From contig NZ_KB913029.1 of NCBI RefSeq assembly GCF_000384115.1, forward strand, positions 2,018,907 to 2,082,906: a DNA stretch of 64,000 nt, in the 5' to 3' direction. Of this stretch, positions 26,902 through 35,785 are shown one piece after another (the stretch's first letter is position 1; every line of letters begins with the position of its first letter). The notes beneath the pieces are model-generated. The model saw only the letters and a list, made by a program, of their open reading frames with translations, ran no database searches and had not been told where the DNA came from. The position numbers were made by a program, and so were the translations under genes. This DNA is from Sporichthya polymorpha DSM 43042 (GTDB lineage Bacteria; Actinomycetota; Actinomycetes; Sporichthyales; Sporichthyaceae).

Positions 26902-27519
26902 ATGGACAGCCTCGACGACGTCGTCTCCCGGCTCGAGTCGGCGCTGGGTTCGCCGTGGGGGCTGCTCGTCATCCTGGCCGTCTGCATCGTCGACGGCTTC
27001 TTCCCGGTGGTCCCGAGCGAGACGCTGGTGATCTCCGGCGGCGTGCTCGCGGCGCAGGACGAGTTGCCGCTGACCGGCGTCATGGCCGTCGCCCTGGTCG
27101 GGGCGATCACCGGCGACCACATCTCCTACTTCATCGGGCGCACGGTCGGGCGGCCGTTCGTCGACCGGATGTGCCGGAGGCCGCGCATCGCCAAACTGCG
27201 GGACAACGCCCAGGCCCAGCTGGACAAACGCGGCGGGCCGGCGCTGATCGTGCTCCGGTTCGTCCCCGGCGGCCGGACGATCAGCACGGCGCTGTGCGGG
27301 ATCCTGCACTTCCCGCTGCGCAAGTTCACCCCGTACGTCTGCGCGGGCGGGGTGCTGTGGGCGCTGCAGGCCAGCCTGCTCGGGTTCTTCGCCGGAAACC
27401 TGATCCACGACAACTACCTGCTGGCGGTCACGGTCGGGATCGTGGCGTCGGTGGTCCTGGCGCTCGGGATCGAGTACGTGCGCCACAAGCTCCTCGCCCG
27501 GCGCCGCCGCACGGCATAG
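26902..27519 (+). CDS. DedA family membrane protein
   Basis: A 205-residue protein of the DedA/SNARE-associated family, which includes undecaprenyl-phosphate and lipid flippases. FPVVPSETLVISGG near residue 30 forms the first re-entrant motif and VLRFVPGGRTIST near residue 115 is the conserved Arg-Pro-Gly-Arg region. About five hydrophobic segments are visible. ATG at 26902 gives the usual family length; in-frame extension upstream overlaps the divergent anchor-protein gene. The short gap to that gene must contain both promoters. The last residues are basic (RHKLLARRRRTA). Confidence 0.88.
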   Translation: MDSLDDVVSRLESALGSPWGLLVILAVCIVDGFFPVVPSETLVISGGVLAAQDELPLTGVMAVALVGAITGDHISYFIGRTVGRPFVDRMCRRPRIAKLRDNAQAQLDKRGGPALIVLRFVPGGRTISTALCGILHFPLRKFTPYVCAGGVLWALQASLLGFFAGNLIHDNYLLAVTVGIVASVVLALGIEYVRHKLLARRRRTA

Positions 27520-27608
27520 CGTGGGCTTGCTCACACCCCACCGGACGTTGTAGAACAGCGTTCTGGATTCTGACACGCCATCGTTCCCGATTCCCGGCGG
27601 GAGACCCG

Positions 27609-28868
27609 GTGACCACGACGCTGCGCCCGCACGACCCGCTCGACATCTCCAGCCTCGCGTTCTGGGCGAAGAGCCCGTCCGAGCGCGAGCCGGCCTTCGA
27701 CGAACTGCGGCGCGAGCGTCCGCTGTCCTGGCACCGCCCGGTCGAGACCGAGCTGATCCCGGACGAGGACGACCCCGGCTTCTGGGCCCTGGTCACCCAC
27801 GCCGACGTCACCGCCGTCAGCCGGGACGCCGAGACGTGGGGCTCGGGCATGGAGTTCGGCGGCGTGATGATGGAGAACGTCCCCGAGGACATCATCGAGA
27901 TGGCGCACTCGATCCTCTCGATGGACGACCCACGCCACGGCCGGCTGCGCAAGATCATTTCCTCGGTCTTCACGCCCCGGCGGGTGAGGCTGATCGAGGA
28001 TCAGATCGCGGCGCAGGCCGCCGCGATCGTCGACGACCTCGGCTCGTCGGGCGAGGTCAACTTCGTCTCCGCCGTCTCCGCGCGGCTGCCGATGTGGACG
28101 ATCTCGGAGATGATCGGCGTCCCGCCCGAGGACCGGCAGACCTTCACCGACGCCGCGAACGCGATGGTCGGCTGGAACGACGAGGAGTACCTCGCCGGCC
28201 GTGACGGCCTCCAGCTGCTGTTCGACTCGCTGATGACGCTGCACGGCGGCGCGTACCGGATGGCCGAGGAACGCGCCGAGGACCCGCGCGACGACCTGAT
28301 CACCGCCCTCGTCCAGGCCGAGGTCGACGGGCAGAAGCTGACGCCCGAGGAGATCGCCGCGTTCTTCGTCCTCCTCTCGGTCGCGGGCAACGACACCACT
28401 CGCCAGACGACCACGCACGGGCTCCTCGCCCTGCACCGCCACCCGGACCAGCGCGAGTACCTGATGGCGGACTTCGAGGGGCGCATCGACCGGGCGATCG
28501 ACGAGCTCCTTCGGTGGGCCACGCCCGTCCTGACGTTCAAGCGGACGGCGCGCAAGGACACCGAGATCCGCGGACAGCACATCGCGGCGGGGGAGAAGGC
28601 GGTGCTCTTCTACCACTCGGCGAACCGCGACGAGTCGGTCTTCCCCGACCCCTACCGCTTCGACCTCACGCGCGACCCCAACCCGCACGTCGCCTTCGGG
28701 GGTGGTGGCCCGCACTTCTGTCTCGGCGCGAGCCTGGCCCGCGTGCAGCTGCGCGCGATCTTTTCCCAGGTGCTCCACCGGCTGCCGAACCTCGAGGTGA
28801 TCGGGGAACCCGTGTTCCTCCGCGGCAACTTCATTCACGGCATCAAGCGCCTGCCGGTCCGGTACTGA
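27609..28868 (+). CDS. Cytochrome P450, CYP125/CYP142/CYP124-like
   Basis: A 419-residue P450. The I-helix oxygen-binding site is AGNDTTRQT near residue 260, the ExxR is in DELLRWATPV near 300, and the heme Cys is in FGGGGPHFCLGASLAR near 365. The stretches RWATPVLTFKRTA, FYHSANRDESVF and DPNPHVAFGGGG are close to mycobacterial CYP125, which oxidises the C26/C27 side chain of cholesterol. Steroid or long-chain alkyl substrates are therefore likely. GTG at 27609 fits the family start. No ferredoxin or steroid catabolism gene is adjacent, so the substrate is inferred from similarity only. Confidence 0.9.
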   Translation: MTTTLRPHDPLDISSLAFWAKSPSEREPAFDELRRERPLSWHRPVETELIPDEDDPGFWALVTHADVTAVSRDAETWGSGMEFGGVMMENVPEDIIEMAHSILSMDDPRHGRLRKIISSVFTPRRVRLIEDQIAAQAAAIVDDLGSSGEVNFVSAVSARLPMWTISEMIGVPPEDRQTFTDAANAMVGWNDEEYLAGRDGLQLLFDSLMTLHGGAYRMAEERAEDPRDDLITALVQAEVDGQKLTPEEIAAFFVLLSVAGNDTTRQTTTHGLLALHRHPDQREYLMADFEGRIDRAIDELLRWATPVLTFKRTARKDTEIRGQHIAAGEKAVLFYHSANRDESVFPDPYRFDLTRDPNPHVAFGGGGPHFCLGASLARVQLRAIFSQVLHRLPNLEVIGEPVFLRGNFIHGIKRLPVRY

Positions 28869-28903
28869 CGCCCCTCGTGCCCGGCGCCCGCCACACTGAG
28901 CCC

Positions 28904-31150
28904 ATGAGCGACGACGGCGAGCTGCGCCAGCGCGCCCTGCGCGCGTCGAGGGACGCGCTCGACGGTCTCGCCGTGCTCGTCTACGACCGCGAGCTCCGGG
29001 TGCTCGACACCTACGGCGGCGCCCTCGCCCGCCACGGGTACGACCCGGTCGCGATGATCGGCCGGTCGTTGGCCGAGGCCCTGGCGCCCGCGGTGTGGGA
29101 TCCGCTGGCGGGCCGGATCCGCCGGTCGTTGCAGGGCGAGCGGTTCACGGTTGACCGGATCGCCCAGGACGACATCGCGGTCTACGAGGTGACGATCGGG
29201 CCGGTCGAGCTCGACGGACAGATCGTCGGCGGCTCGGTCGTGGCCCGCGAGGTCTCCGAGCTCCGCAGCGTCCAGGCCGGGCGCGCGAAGGACGAGGAGC
29301 TGCGTCGCCAGTGGCAGCTCAGCTTCGAGGTGACCAAGCGCGGGATCATGTTCACCGATCCCCACACCAACGTCATCGCGCGGGTCAATGCCGCCTTCGC
29401 GGCGGACCACGGCGGCCGCCCCGAGGACTTCGCGGGGAGGCCGCTGGCCGAGGTCTTCAGTCCCGCCGCCCGAGGCCGGATCTCCGAGCTCGCCGACTTC
29501 GTCAACCGCGAGGGGTACCTACGTTACGAGACCGAACACATGCGGCTCGACGGGTCGGTGTTCCCCGTCGAGACCGAGGTCGTCGCGGCGCGCGCGGAGG
29601 ACGGGCGGCTCCTCTACCGCGTCGCTTACGTCGATGATCTGACGGAACGTAAGATGCGCGAAGCCTCGGAGCGACAGGCCGTCGCGATGTTCTCCACCGC
29701 GTTCGACAAGGCACCGATCGGCATGTGCCTGATCGGTCTGGAGGGGCAGTTCCTCCGGGTCAACGAGGCGCTCTGCCGGCTGGCCGGTCGCAGCGAGGAC
29801 GAGTTGCTCGCCCTGACGTTCCAGGAGTCCACGCACCCGGACGACCTCGACCATGATCTGACGCTCATTCAGGAAACGATGGACGGCCTCCGGGCCGGCT
29901 ACGAGATCGAGAAGCGGTACCTCCGCCCGGGCGGTGAGGTGATCGATGCCCGGCTCTCGGTCGCGCTGGTCCGGGACGGGGAGGGCCGCCCGGTGCACTT
30001 CGTCTGCCAGATCGTCGACCTCACCGAGCACGCACGTCTGGAGCAGCAACTGGAAGCGTCGATCCGCATCGCTCGGGACCTGCTCTCCGACGTCAGTGAG
30101 GATTCGCTGCAGCACATCGCGGCCGAGGCCGCCGCGATCGCCCGCGCCGACCGCGTCCTCGCCCTGCTGCCGACGCGGGACCCCGACCACCTGCGGGTTG
30201 CCGTCGCGGTCGGCGCCGACGTACAGGACCTGCCCGGCACCTTCGTGCCGTTGGCGGACACGATCAGCGGCGAGGTCGCCCGGACCGGGGCGCCCCGCGT
30301 CCTGACCGAGAGCGAGGCGACCGCCGCCGCCGCGAGCGAGGTGCACTTCGCCCCGGACGGCGGGCTCGGGCCGAGCATGGTGATTCCGCTGCTCGGGGAG
30401 CGCGGCTCCCGTGGTGTGCTCGCGGTCGGCCGGAACCCGGGGCGCCCGCCGTTCACCGACGTCGAGGTCGAGCTCGCGAAAGCGTTCGCGCAGCAGGCGG
30501 CCGTCGCGCTCGAGCTCGCCGACGCCCGCGAGCTCGGCCAGCACCTCGAGCTGCTCGAGGACCGCGACCGCATCGCCCGCGACCTCCACGACCACGTCAT
30601 CCAGCGTCTGTTCGCCGCCGGTCTCACGCTGCAGGCGATGGCGGCCGGCCTGGACGAGGACCGGGCCGAGCGCATCGGCCGGTGCATCGAGGACATCGAC
30701 GAGACGATCACCCAGATCCGCTCGGCGATCTACGGCCTGCGGACGCCCCTGAGCCCGGCCGTGAGCACGACCCGCGAGCGGATCCTCGGCGTCCTCTCCG
30801 ACGTCACGCCGCTGCTGCCCGCCCCGCCCGTCGTGCAGTTCGCGGGACCGCTCGACGTCATGCCGCCCGACGACCTCGTCGACGACCTGGTCGCGGTCCT
30901 GCGCGAGGCGCTCACCAACGTCGCGCGCCACGCGCAGGCCGGCAAGGTGCGGGTGATGGTCGGTGCGGTCATCGAGACCCGCACTCTCACCGTCGAGATC
31001 GCCGACGACGGCGTCGGCCTCGGCGACTCGACCCGGCGCAGCGGTCTGGCCAATCTCCGCAAACGGGCCGAGGGCCGGGGCGGGACGTTCGAGGTGACCT
31101 CACCCGAGCCCGGCGGGACCCGTCTGGTGTGGGCGGTCCCCATTCCTTGA
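28904..31150 (+). CDS. Sensor histidine kinase with three PAS domains, GAF, HisKA_3 and HATPase
   Basis: A 748-residue cytosolic kinase of the NarL-type (DevS-like) group. PAS-like units occupy residues about 10-125, 130-250 and 255-385 (PIGMCLIGLEGQFLRVNEAL is typical), a GAF domain about 390-540, the HisKA_3 dimer helix with His in DRIARDLHDHVIQRLFAAG near residue 560, and the ATPase domain with LREALTNVARHA and DDGVGLG near 670-710. All catalytic motifs are present. ATG at 28904 starts 35 bases after the P450 stop. No response regulator is next to it, so the partner must be elsewhere. The ligand of the PAS/GAF domains is unknown. Confidence 0.92.
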   Translation: MSDDGELRQRALRASRDALDGLAVLVYDRELRVLDTYGGALARHGYDPVAMIGRSLAEALAPAVWDPLAGRIRRSLQGERFTVDRIAQDDIAVYEVTIGPVELDGQIVGGSVVAREVSELRSVQAGRAKDEELRRQWQLSFEVTKRGIMFTDPHTNVIARVNAAFAADHGGRPEDFAGRPLAEVFSPAARGRISELADFVNREGYLRYETEHMRLDGSVFPVETEVVAARAEDGRLLYRVAYVDDLTERKMREASERQAVAMFSTAFDKAPIGMCLIGLEGQFLRVNEALCRLAGRSEDELLALTFQESTHPDDLDHDLTLIQETMDGLRAGYEIEKRYLRPGGEVIDARLSVALVRDGEGRPVHFVCQIVDLTEHARLEQQLEASIRIARDLLSDVSEDSLQHIAAEAAAIARADRVLALLPTRDPDHLRVAVAVGADVQDLPGTFVPLADTISGEVARTGAPRVLTESEATAAAASEVHFAPDGGLGPSMVIPLLGERGSRGVLAVGRNPGRPPFTDVEVELAKAFAQQAAVALELADARELGQHLELLEDRDRIARDLHDHVIQRLFAAGLTLQAMAAGLDEDRAERIGRCIEDIDETITQIRSAIYGLRTPLSPAVSTTRERILGVLSDVTPLLPAPPVVQFAGPLDVMPPDDLVDDLVAVLREALTNVARHAQAGKVRVMVGAVIETRTLTVEIADDGVGLGDSTRRSGLANLRKRAEGRGGTFEVTSPEPGGTRLVWAVPIP

Positions 31151-31264
31151 CGCCCCAGTCGGCACCGTGGAGGTGTCACCCCCACGGCAACGGGTGGGGT
31201 CGGAGTGACCGGTGCCACAGGACGCGTTCGCCCGGCGTTCATCGGCGACCCGCATGCTGGAGGC

Positions 31265-31996
31265 ATGAGCGCAGACACCGGATTCCTGGCCGTGGAAGGA
31301 CTGCACAACCTCCGGGACGTCGGGGGTTACCCGACGGTCGACGGCGGCACGATCCGCGGCGGGCTGCTGCTGCGCGGTGGGGCCCTGGGCGACCTCACGG
31401 CGTCCGGGCCGCTGTTGGCCGACCTCGGCATTCGCATGGTCGTCGACCTGCGCGAGGACAGGGAACTGGTCGGCCTGCCCGACTCCGTGCTCCCGGACGG
31501 GCTCGCGCTGCACCGCAATCCGCTCTACGGCGGCCGCATTCGCCTCGGCGAGATCGACGAGCTCGCCGACCTGTACACGCAGATCCTCGAGCGCTGCGCG
31601 GACCAGGTCGTCGCCGCGATCGAGGTGCTCGCGGGCGAGGACGCGCTACCCGCGCTCGTGCACTGCAGCGCCGGCAAGGACCGCACCGGTCTGATCGTCG
31701 GTCTGCTGCTCTCGGCGCTCGGGGTTCCGGACGACGTGGTGGCCGAGGACTACGCGCGGTCCGAGGAGGCGTACGTCGGTGAGCTCCGCGAGCGGACGAT
31801 GCGCAAGGGCATCGCCCTCGGTGCGAAGGAGGACCGCATGGAGGAGCTCATGAGCTGCCCGCCGGAGCTGATGCACACCGTCCTCGCCGACCTGCGCACC
31901 GCCCACGGCAGCACCGAGGGCTACCTCGTCGCCGGTGGTCTCCGGCCGGAGTCGCTGGCCGCGTTGCGGGAGCGGATGGTCGAGCCGGCTTCCTGA
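31265..31996 (+). CDS. Tyrosine/serine protein phosphatase (Y_phosphatase3 type)
   Basis: A 243-residue enzyme with the cysteine phosphatase loop HCSAGKDRTG near residue 135 and the N-terminal NLRDVGGYPT signature of the PF13350 family, which includes mycobacterial PtpB. The general-acid region lies in the preceding LYGGRIRLGEIDEL stretch. It likely removes phosphate from proteins or phosphoinositide-like substrates. ATG at 31265 sits next to AGGC-rich sequence and starts in the usual place for the family. It is 114 bases after the sensor kinase, a gap that holds an imperfect inverted repeat (GGCACCG and its complement). Confidence 0.9.
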   Translation: MSADTGFLAVEGLHNLRDVGGYPTVDGGTIRGGLLLRGGALGDLTASGPLLADLGIRMVVDLREDRELVGLPDSVLPDGLALHRNPLYGGRIRLGEIDELADLYTQILERCADQVVAAIEVLAGEDALPALVHCSAGKDRTGLIVGLLLSALGVPDDVVAEDYARSEEAYVGELRERTMRKGIALGAKEDRMEELMSCPPELMHTVLADLRTAHGSTEGYLVAGGLRPESLAALRERMVEPAS

Positions 31997-32027
31997 CGGC
32001 GCCGTCACAGGGTTTCCTGACGCTACG

Positions 32028-32297
32028 TCAGGCGTCGACGGGATTCTCGTCGAGCACGTCCAGCAGCAGCGGACGGGTGCCGGTGTGGAGAAAGGCGCGG
32101 TCGTTGAAGGCCGCGACGGCTTCGGCGAGCTGCTGGTTGCGCTCGGTCAGGACCGGAAGCTCGGTGGTCTCGCCGTGCATGCTCACGACGTCGTCGGTGT
32201 AGGCGCGGATCGTCTCGATGAGCTGGATCGCCGCGGCCACGATCTCCTGCGCGCTCTGCTCGGAGTACTGCTCGACGTTGTCCCAGACGTCGTCCAT
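32028..32297 (-). CDS. Small acidic helical protein (89 aa)
   Basis: A short soluble acidic protein. Residues about 8-35 and 48-66 look like two helices (AQEIVAAAIQLIETIRAY and LTERNQQLAEAVAAFNDRAF), with a conserved-looking RPLLLDVLDENP tail. No known domain was recognised. ATG at 32297 is the natural start. It converges with the phosphatase gene; a small hairpin CCTGACG-CTA-CGTCAGG at 32016-32032 lies across its stop codon. Whether it is functionally linked to the phosphatase is unknown. Confidence 0.6.
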   Translation of the reverse strand: MDDVWDNVEQYSEQSAQEIVAAAIQLIETIRAYTDDVVSMHGETTELPVLTERNQQLAEAVAAFNDRAFLHTGTRPLLLDVLDENPVDA

Positions 32298-32446
32298 GAC
32301 CTCAGGCTATGCCGTCCCCCTGTGCGAATCCCCCGGATCGGCCGACCCGCCAACCGGGTGACAGCGCCCGGCGGCGCGGGGACAGTGTGCCTACGCTGTC
32401 CGATCAGCGCGGTTCGCGGGGATTCGGGCCGCGATCGGAGGTCGCG

Positions 32447-33409
32447 ATGCGCCGGGCACATCTCGTCGTGGCGATGAGTCTGACGGCGCCCGCTCTCGTC
32501 GCCCTCGCCCCCGCCGGGCACGCCGCGTCCGCGGGATGCACCACCGAGTCGGCGGTCCTCACGTGCTTGCTCGGGGGCGGTGAGTCCCATTCGTTCACGG
32601 TCCCTGCGAACCCCGGCCCGCTCGAGATCTTCGTGCAGGGCGCGGACGGCGGGAGCTTCGGCCCTGACTTCGCCGGCGGTGAGGGCGCCGGCTTCGGCGC
32701 GACCTTCGCGGTGCGCGCCGGGGACGTCGTGACGATCCGCGTCGGGGGCGCCGGCGCCGACCGCACCAAGGTCGGCGGCACTGCCGCGGGCGGTGCCAAC
32801 GGCGGCGCGCCCGGCGGGGCCCACGGGGCCGGCGGCGGAGGCTGGACGGGCGTGCAGGTCGTCCGCGCCGGTCAGGTCGTGGGGCTCGCCGTCGCCGGCG
32901 GCGGGGGCGGTGCCGCCGAGGGCGACTACGGCTACGCCGCGGTCGAGCGCGGGCGGACCTCCCCGCTCCCGATCGACGCCTCCACCACCGAGCCCGGTTG
33001 GCGCGCGGACGCGGAGTGCCCCGAGTGCCCGGTCGGCCCCGACGGTGCGGCGCAGCCCGCGTTCACCGGCGAGACCGGGGGCAGCGGCGGCAGCGGCGTC
33101 CCCCTCGACGGCGGCGGTGGCGGCGGCGGGTACTTCGGCGGCGGTGGTGGCCTGACCGACGCCGAGGAGTCCGGCGACCCCCAGGACGACGGCTCCACCA
33201 ACGGCGTCGCCCGCACCGGCGGCGGCGGGGGCTCCACCGTCGTCCGCGGCGCCGCCGAGCTCACCGACGTCCCGTGGGAGAACCCGAACCCGACCGACAC
33301 CCGCTCCGGCTTCGGCGCGCTCCGCCTCGGCCCCGGCACCCCCACGAAACCCGCCGTAGCGTCCGTGGAAGTGGTCTCGCCGGGACGTCAGCGAGATCGA
33401 GCGCTATAG
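32447..33409 (+). CDS. Secreted glycine-rich protein (Gly_rich domain type)
   Basis: A 320-residue exported protein. Residues 1-27 form a signal peptide (LTAPALVALAPAGHAAS). The mature part begins CTTESAVLTCLLGGGESH and then alternates short strands (GPLEIFVQGADGG, GDVVTIRVGG) with long glycine runs, as in the PF12810 glycine-rich domain found in secreted bacterial proteins and in ALK-type receptors. Cys pairs occur near the start and in ECPECPVG. ATG at 32447 follows CGGAGG. A hairpin overlaps the last codons and stop. Likely a cell-surface or extracellular adhesive protein; role inferred only. Confidence 0.75.
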   Translation: MRRAHLVVAMSLTAPALVALAPAGHAASAGCTTESAVLTCLLGGGESHSFTVPANPGPLEIFVQGADGGSFGPDFAGGEGAGFGATFAVRAGDVVTIRVGGAGADRTKVGGTAAGGANGGAPGGAHGAGGGGWTGVQVVRAGQVVGLAVAGGGGGAAEGDYGYAAVERGRTSPLPIDASTTEPGWRADAECPECPVGPDGAAQPAFTGETGGSGGSGVPLDGGGGGGGYFGGGGGLTDAEESGDPQDDGSTNGVARTGGGGGSTVVRGAAELTDVPWENPNPTDTRSGFGALRLGPGTPTKPAVASVEVVSPGRQRDRAL

Positions 33410-33428
33410 CGCGCGGTTTCGCTGACGT
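33385..33428 (+). terminator. Hairpin overlapping the stop codon of the glycine-rich protein gene
   Basis: Arms ACGTCAGCGA (33385-33394) and TCGCTGACGT (33419-33428) pair perfectly, and GCGCTATAGCGC (33401-33412) forms an inner palindrome that includes the stop codon. It can terminate the upstream gene just before the tRNA-Phe gene of the opposite strand. Confidence 0.7.
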
Positions 33429-33445
33429 TGCCGGGAAGAACGGGG

Positions 33446-33519
33446 TGGCCAGGGGCGGGGTCGAACCGCCGACCTACCGCTTTTCAGGCGGTCGCTCGTA
33501 CCAACTGAGCTACCTGGCC
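33446..33519 (-). tRNA. tRNA-Phe (anticodon GAA)
   Basis: On the minus strand the acceptor GGCCAGG pairs with CCTGGCC, discriminator A. The anticodon stem ACCGC/GCGGT holds CTGAAAA, giving anticodon GAA. The D-arm (AGCTCAGTTGGT) and T-arm (GGCGGTTCGACCCCGCC) are intact. No CCA is encoded. Confidence 0.96.
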
Positions 33520-33605
33520 GGGTGGGACTGAGGAAGTTTAGCCGACCCGTCGGGTCGCTCCGACGACCGCTCGGTCCCGGGGGCCGGGTGACGTACCGTT
33601 CGCCG

Positions 33606-34799
33606 GTGACCACGAGCCCGACGATGGATCGCCGGCTCGTGCTCCTCTTCGCGGTCGCGTGCGGCGCGAGCGTGGCGAACCTGTACTACGCGCAGCCGCT
33701 GCTTGACCGGATCGCCGACGACCTGGACGTCTCGCCGGGGGCCGCGGGGCTGCTCGTGACGGCGTCGCAGATCGGGTACGCGCTCGGGCTGGTGACGATC
33801 GTCCCGCTCGGGGACCTGATCGCCCGGCACCGGCTGGTGGCGCCGCTGATGGCGCTGTGCACGCTCGCGCTGCTCGGGGCCGCGGCGGCGCCGAACCTGC
33901 CGGTGCTGCTGCTCGCGGTCCTCGGGGTCGGGGTCACGGCGGTCGTGGCGCAGGTTCTCGTCCCACTCGCCGGGGCGCTGGCGGCGGACCACGAGCGCGG
34001 AACGGTCGTCGGCACCGTGATGAGCGGCCTGCTGATCGGCATCCTCGCCGCCCGCACGATCTCCGGACTGCTCGCCGCCGTTGCGGGGTGGCGGACCGTC
34101 TACGTCGCCGCCGCGGGACTCTGCGCGCTGCTCGGGATCGTCCTGCACCGGATGCTCCCGCGTCTGCCCGTTGCCGACCCCGCGCTGACCTACCGGGGCC
34201 TGGTCCGCTCGCTGTGGCCGCTGGTCCGCGACGAGCCGGTGGTGCGACGCCGCATGGTCTACGGCGCGCTCGGCATGGCCGGATTCACCGTCGTGTGGAC
34301 CTCGCTCGCGTTCCTCATGGCCGAGGACTACGGCAAGGGCGAGGCGGAGACCGGCCTGCTCGGCCTCGCCGGGCTCTTCGGCGCGGTCGCCGCACTCGGC
34401 GCCGGACGGCTCGCCGACCGCGGCTGGGCCCACCGGTCGACCGGCAGCTTCCTGCTCTGCGTCGCCCTCGGGTGGGCGCTGCTCTGGGCCGGCGGGGAGT
34501 CGATCGCCGCGCTCGTCGCCGGGCTGGTCCTCGTCGACCTCGGCATGCAGGGCCAACACATCACCAACCAGTCGATCCTCTACGCGCTCCGGCCCGAGGC
34601 CCGCAGCCGACTGACCACGCTGTACATGACGGGCAACTTCGCGGCCGGGGCCGTCGCGTCGGCGTTCGCCGGCGTCGCCTGGAGCGCGGGCGGCTGGGAC
34701 GCCGTCTGCTTGGTCGGCGGCGGGCTCGCTCTGGTCGGCTGCCTGGTCTGGCTCGACGAGCACGTCCGCGCCCACCCGGCGACGGCACGCCGGTCCTGA
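33606..34799 (+). CDS. MFS transporter
   Basis: A 397-residue major facilitator permease with twelve hydrophobic segments. The first helix carries SVANLYYAQPLLDRIADDL, typical of the YnfM/AraJ-like efflux group, and the loop 2-3 region shows LGDLIARHRLV. It probably exports a small molecule or drug by proton antiport; the substrate cannot be read from the sequence. GTG at 33606 is selected because in-frame codons further upstream overlap the tRNA-Phe gene region. It is followed 39 bases later by a membrane protein gene with a DNA-binding-like tail. Confidence 0.88.
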   Translation: MTTSPTMDRRLVLLFAVACGASVANLYYAQPLLDRIADDLDVSPGAAGLLVTASQIGYALGLVTIVPLGDLIARHRLVAPLMALCTLALLGAAAAPNLPVLLLAVLGVGVTAVVAQVLVPLAGALAADHERGTVVGTVMSGLLIGILAARTISGLLAAVAGWRTVYVAAAGLCALLGIVLHRMLPRLPVADPALTYRGLVRSLWPLVRDEPVVRRRMVYGALGMAGFTVVWTSLAFLMAEDYGKGEAETGLLGLAGLFGAVAALGAGRLADRGWAHRSTGSFLLCVALGWALLWAGGESIAALVAGLVLVDLGMQGQHITNQSILYALRPEARSRLTTLYMTGNFAAGAVASAFAGVAWSAGGWDAVCLVGGGLALVGCLVWLDEHVRAHPATARRS

Positions 34800-34838
34800 G
34801 CTCTCGGCAGCGGCCCGCCGCGGTGCCATCATCTGCCG

Positions 34839-35549
34839 ATGCGAGACATGCGACGGGTCGTCGTCAACACGATCATCGGCTCGTTCTCCCTGGCCGCGCT
34901 GCTGGGCATCGTCGCCCTGCTCGGCGGCGGCGACTTCGGCTCGACCGAGGCCCGCATCCTGCTGACGACGCTGATCGTCGGCGTCCAGTCGGTCGCCGCG
35001 CTCTGCTACCTCTCGCTCGCCGACTCCGCCCGGTACCGCTGGGTCGGGATCGCCGGCGGGGCGACCTCGCTCGTCGCTTCCGTCCTCGCGCTGATCCTGA
35101 CCTGGGGCGCCGACGACTCCGAGCCGCTGCTGCGCGCGTTCTTCGTGACGCTGACGCTCGCCGCCACCTTCGCGCAGGCGTCCCTGCTGCTCGCGCTCGC
35201 GGGGCGGGAGGGGATCGGTCCGCTGCTGGGCTCCACGCTGTTCGTGGCCGCGTGCGTCGCGCTGCTGATCCTGGGCCCGATCCTGGAGATCGGGTCCGAC
35301 CCCGGCGGCGGCTACGCCCGCGTCCTGGGCGTGCTCGGGATCCTCGACGTGCTCGGGACGGTGGTCGTCATCGCGACCGCGGTCTTCGCGCGGGTCCGCG
35401 ACAACGACCCGCCCGCGCCGCCGTCGACCGACAGCGAACCGCGCCTGCTGAGCACGGCCCTTGAGGTCCGCGTCCGCGAGGCCGCGAAGGAGCGCGGCAC
35501 CTCGCCCGCCCAGCTGATCAGCGACGCCCTGGACCAGTTCCTGCGCTGA
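34839..35549 (+). CDS. Membrane protein with ribbon-helix-helix-like C-terminal tail
   Basis: A 236-residue protein. Residues about 8-185 hold six hydrophobic helices (for example GSFSLAALLGIVALLGGG and ARVLGVLGILDVLGTVVV). After a proline-rich linker, the last about 35 residues read LSTALEVRVREAAKERGT then SPAQLISDALDQFL, which has the strand-helix-helix pattern of CopG/Arc ribbon-helix-helix domains. A polytopic protein with such a tail is unusual; it might be a membrane-tethered regulator or simply a dimerising helix pair. The gene ends before a strong terminator and the tRNA-Asp gene. No function is assigned. Confidence 0.65.
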   Translation: MRDMRRVVVNTIIGSFSLAALLGIVALLGGGDFGSTEARILLTTLIVGVQSVAALCYLSLADSARYRWVGIAGGATSLVASVLALILTWGADDSEPLLRAFFVTLTLAATFAQASLLLALAGREGIGPLLGSTLFVAACVALLILGPILEIGSDPGGGYARVLGVLGILDVLGTVVVIATAVFARVRDNDPPAPPSTDSEPRLLSTALEVRVREAAKERGTSPAQLISDALDQFLR

Positions 35550-35569
35550 CGCGAAACCCGGGAACGACG

Positions 35570-35595
35570 AAGGCCGACCCGGAAGGGTCGGCCTT
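35570..35595. terminator. Strong hairpin between membrane protein gene and tRNA-Asp
   Basis: Perfect eleven-base arms AAGGCCGACCC and GGGTCGGCCTT around a GGAA tetraloop. It lies between the convergent membrane protein gene (plus) and tRNA-Asp (minus), and may end transcription from both sides. Confidence 0.85.
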
Positions 35596-35618
35596 GTGTC
35601 TGCTGCGGTCGTACTGTG

Positions 35619-35693
35619 CGGTCCCGACGGGATTTGAACCCGCGGCCTTCACCTTGACAGGGTGACGAGCACTCCAAACTGCTCCACGGGACC
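35619..35693 (-). tRNA. tRNA-Asp (anticodon GTC)
   Basis: On the minus strand GGTCCCG pairs with CGGGACC, discriminator G. Anticodon stem TCACC/GGTGA with loop CTGTCAA gives GTC. The T-arm GCGGGTTCAAATCCCGT is intact. No CCA is encoded. Confidence 0.96.
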
Positions 35694-35785
35694 TGGTCTG
35701 CGCGCCTAAGTGTGGCACACAAGGTCGTGCGGTCGTGCAGGTGTTTCTTGTGTTCTTCCTTGCGGTGGTTCCTGGCGGTACTGCG

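Noticed and set aside
27600-31150. Idea that the P450 and the following kinase form a sensing/oxidation operon.
   Set aside because: They are adjacent and co-directional, but there is no shared function evidence and no regulator next to the kinase.
31151-31264. Terminator between sensor kinase and phosphatase genes (GGCACCG inverted repeat).
   Set aside because: Arms are short with a long uneven loop; it is mentioned in the phosphatase entry but not strong enough for a separate feature.
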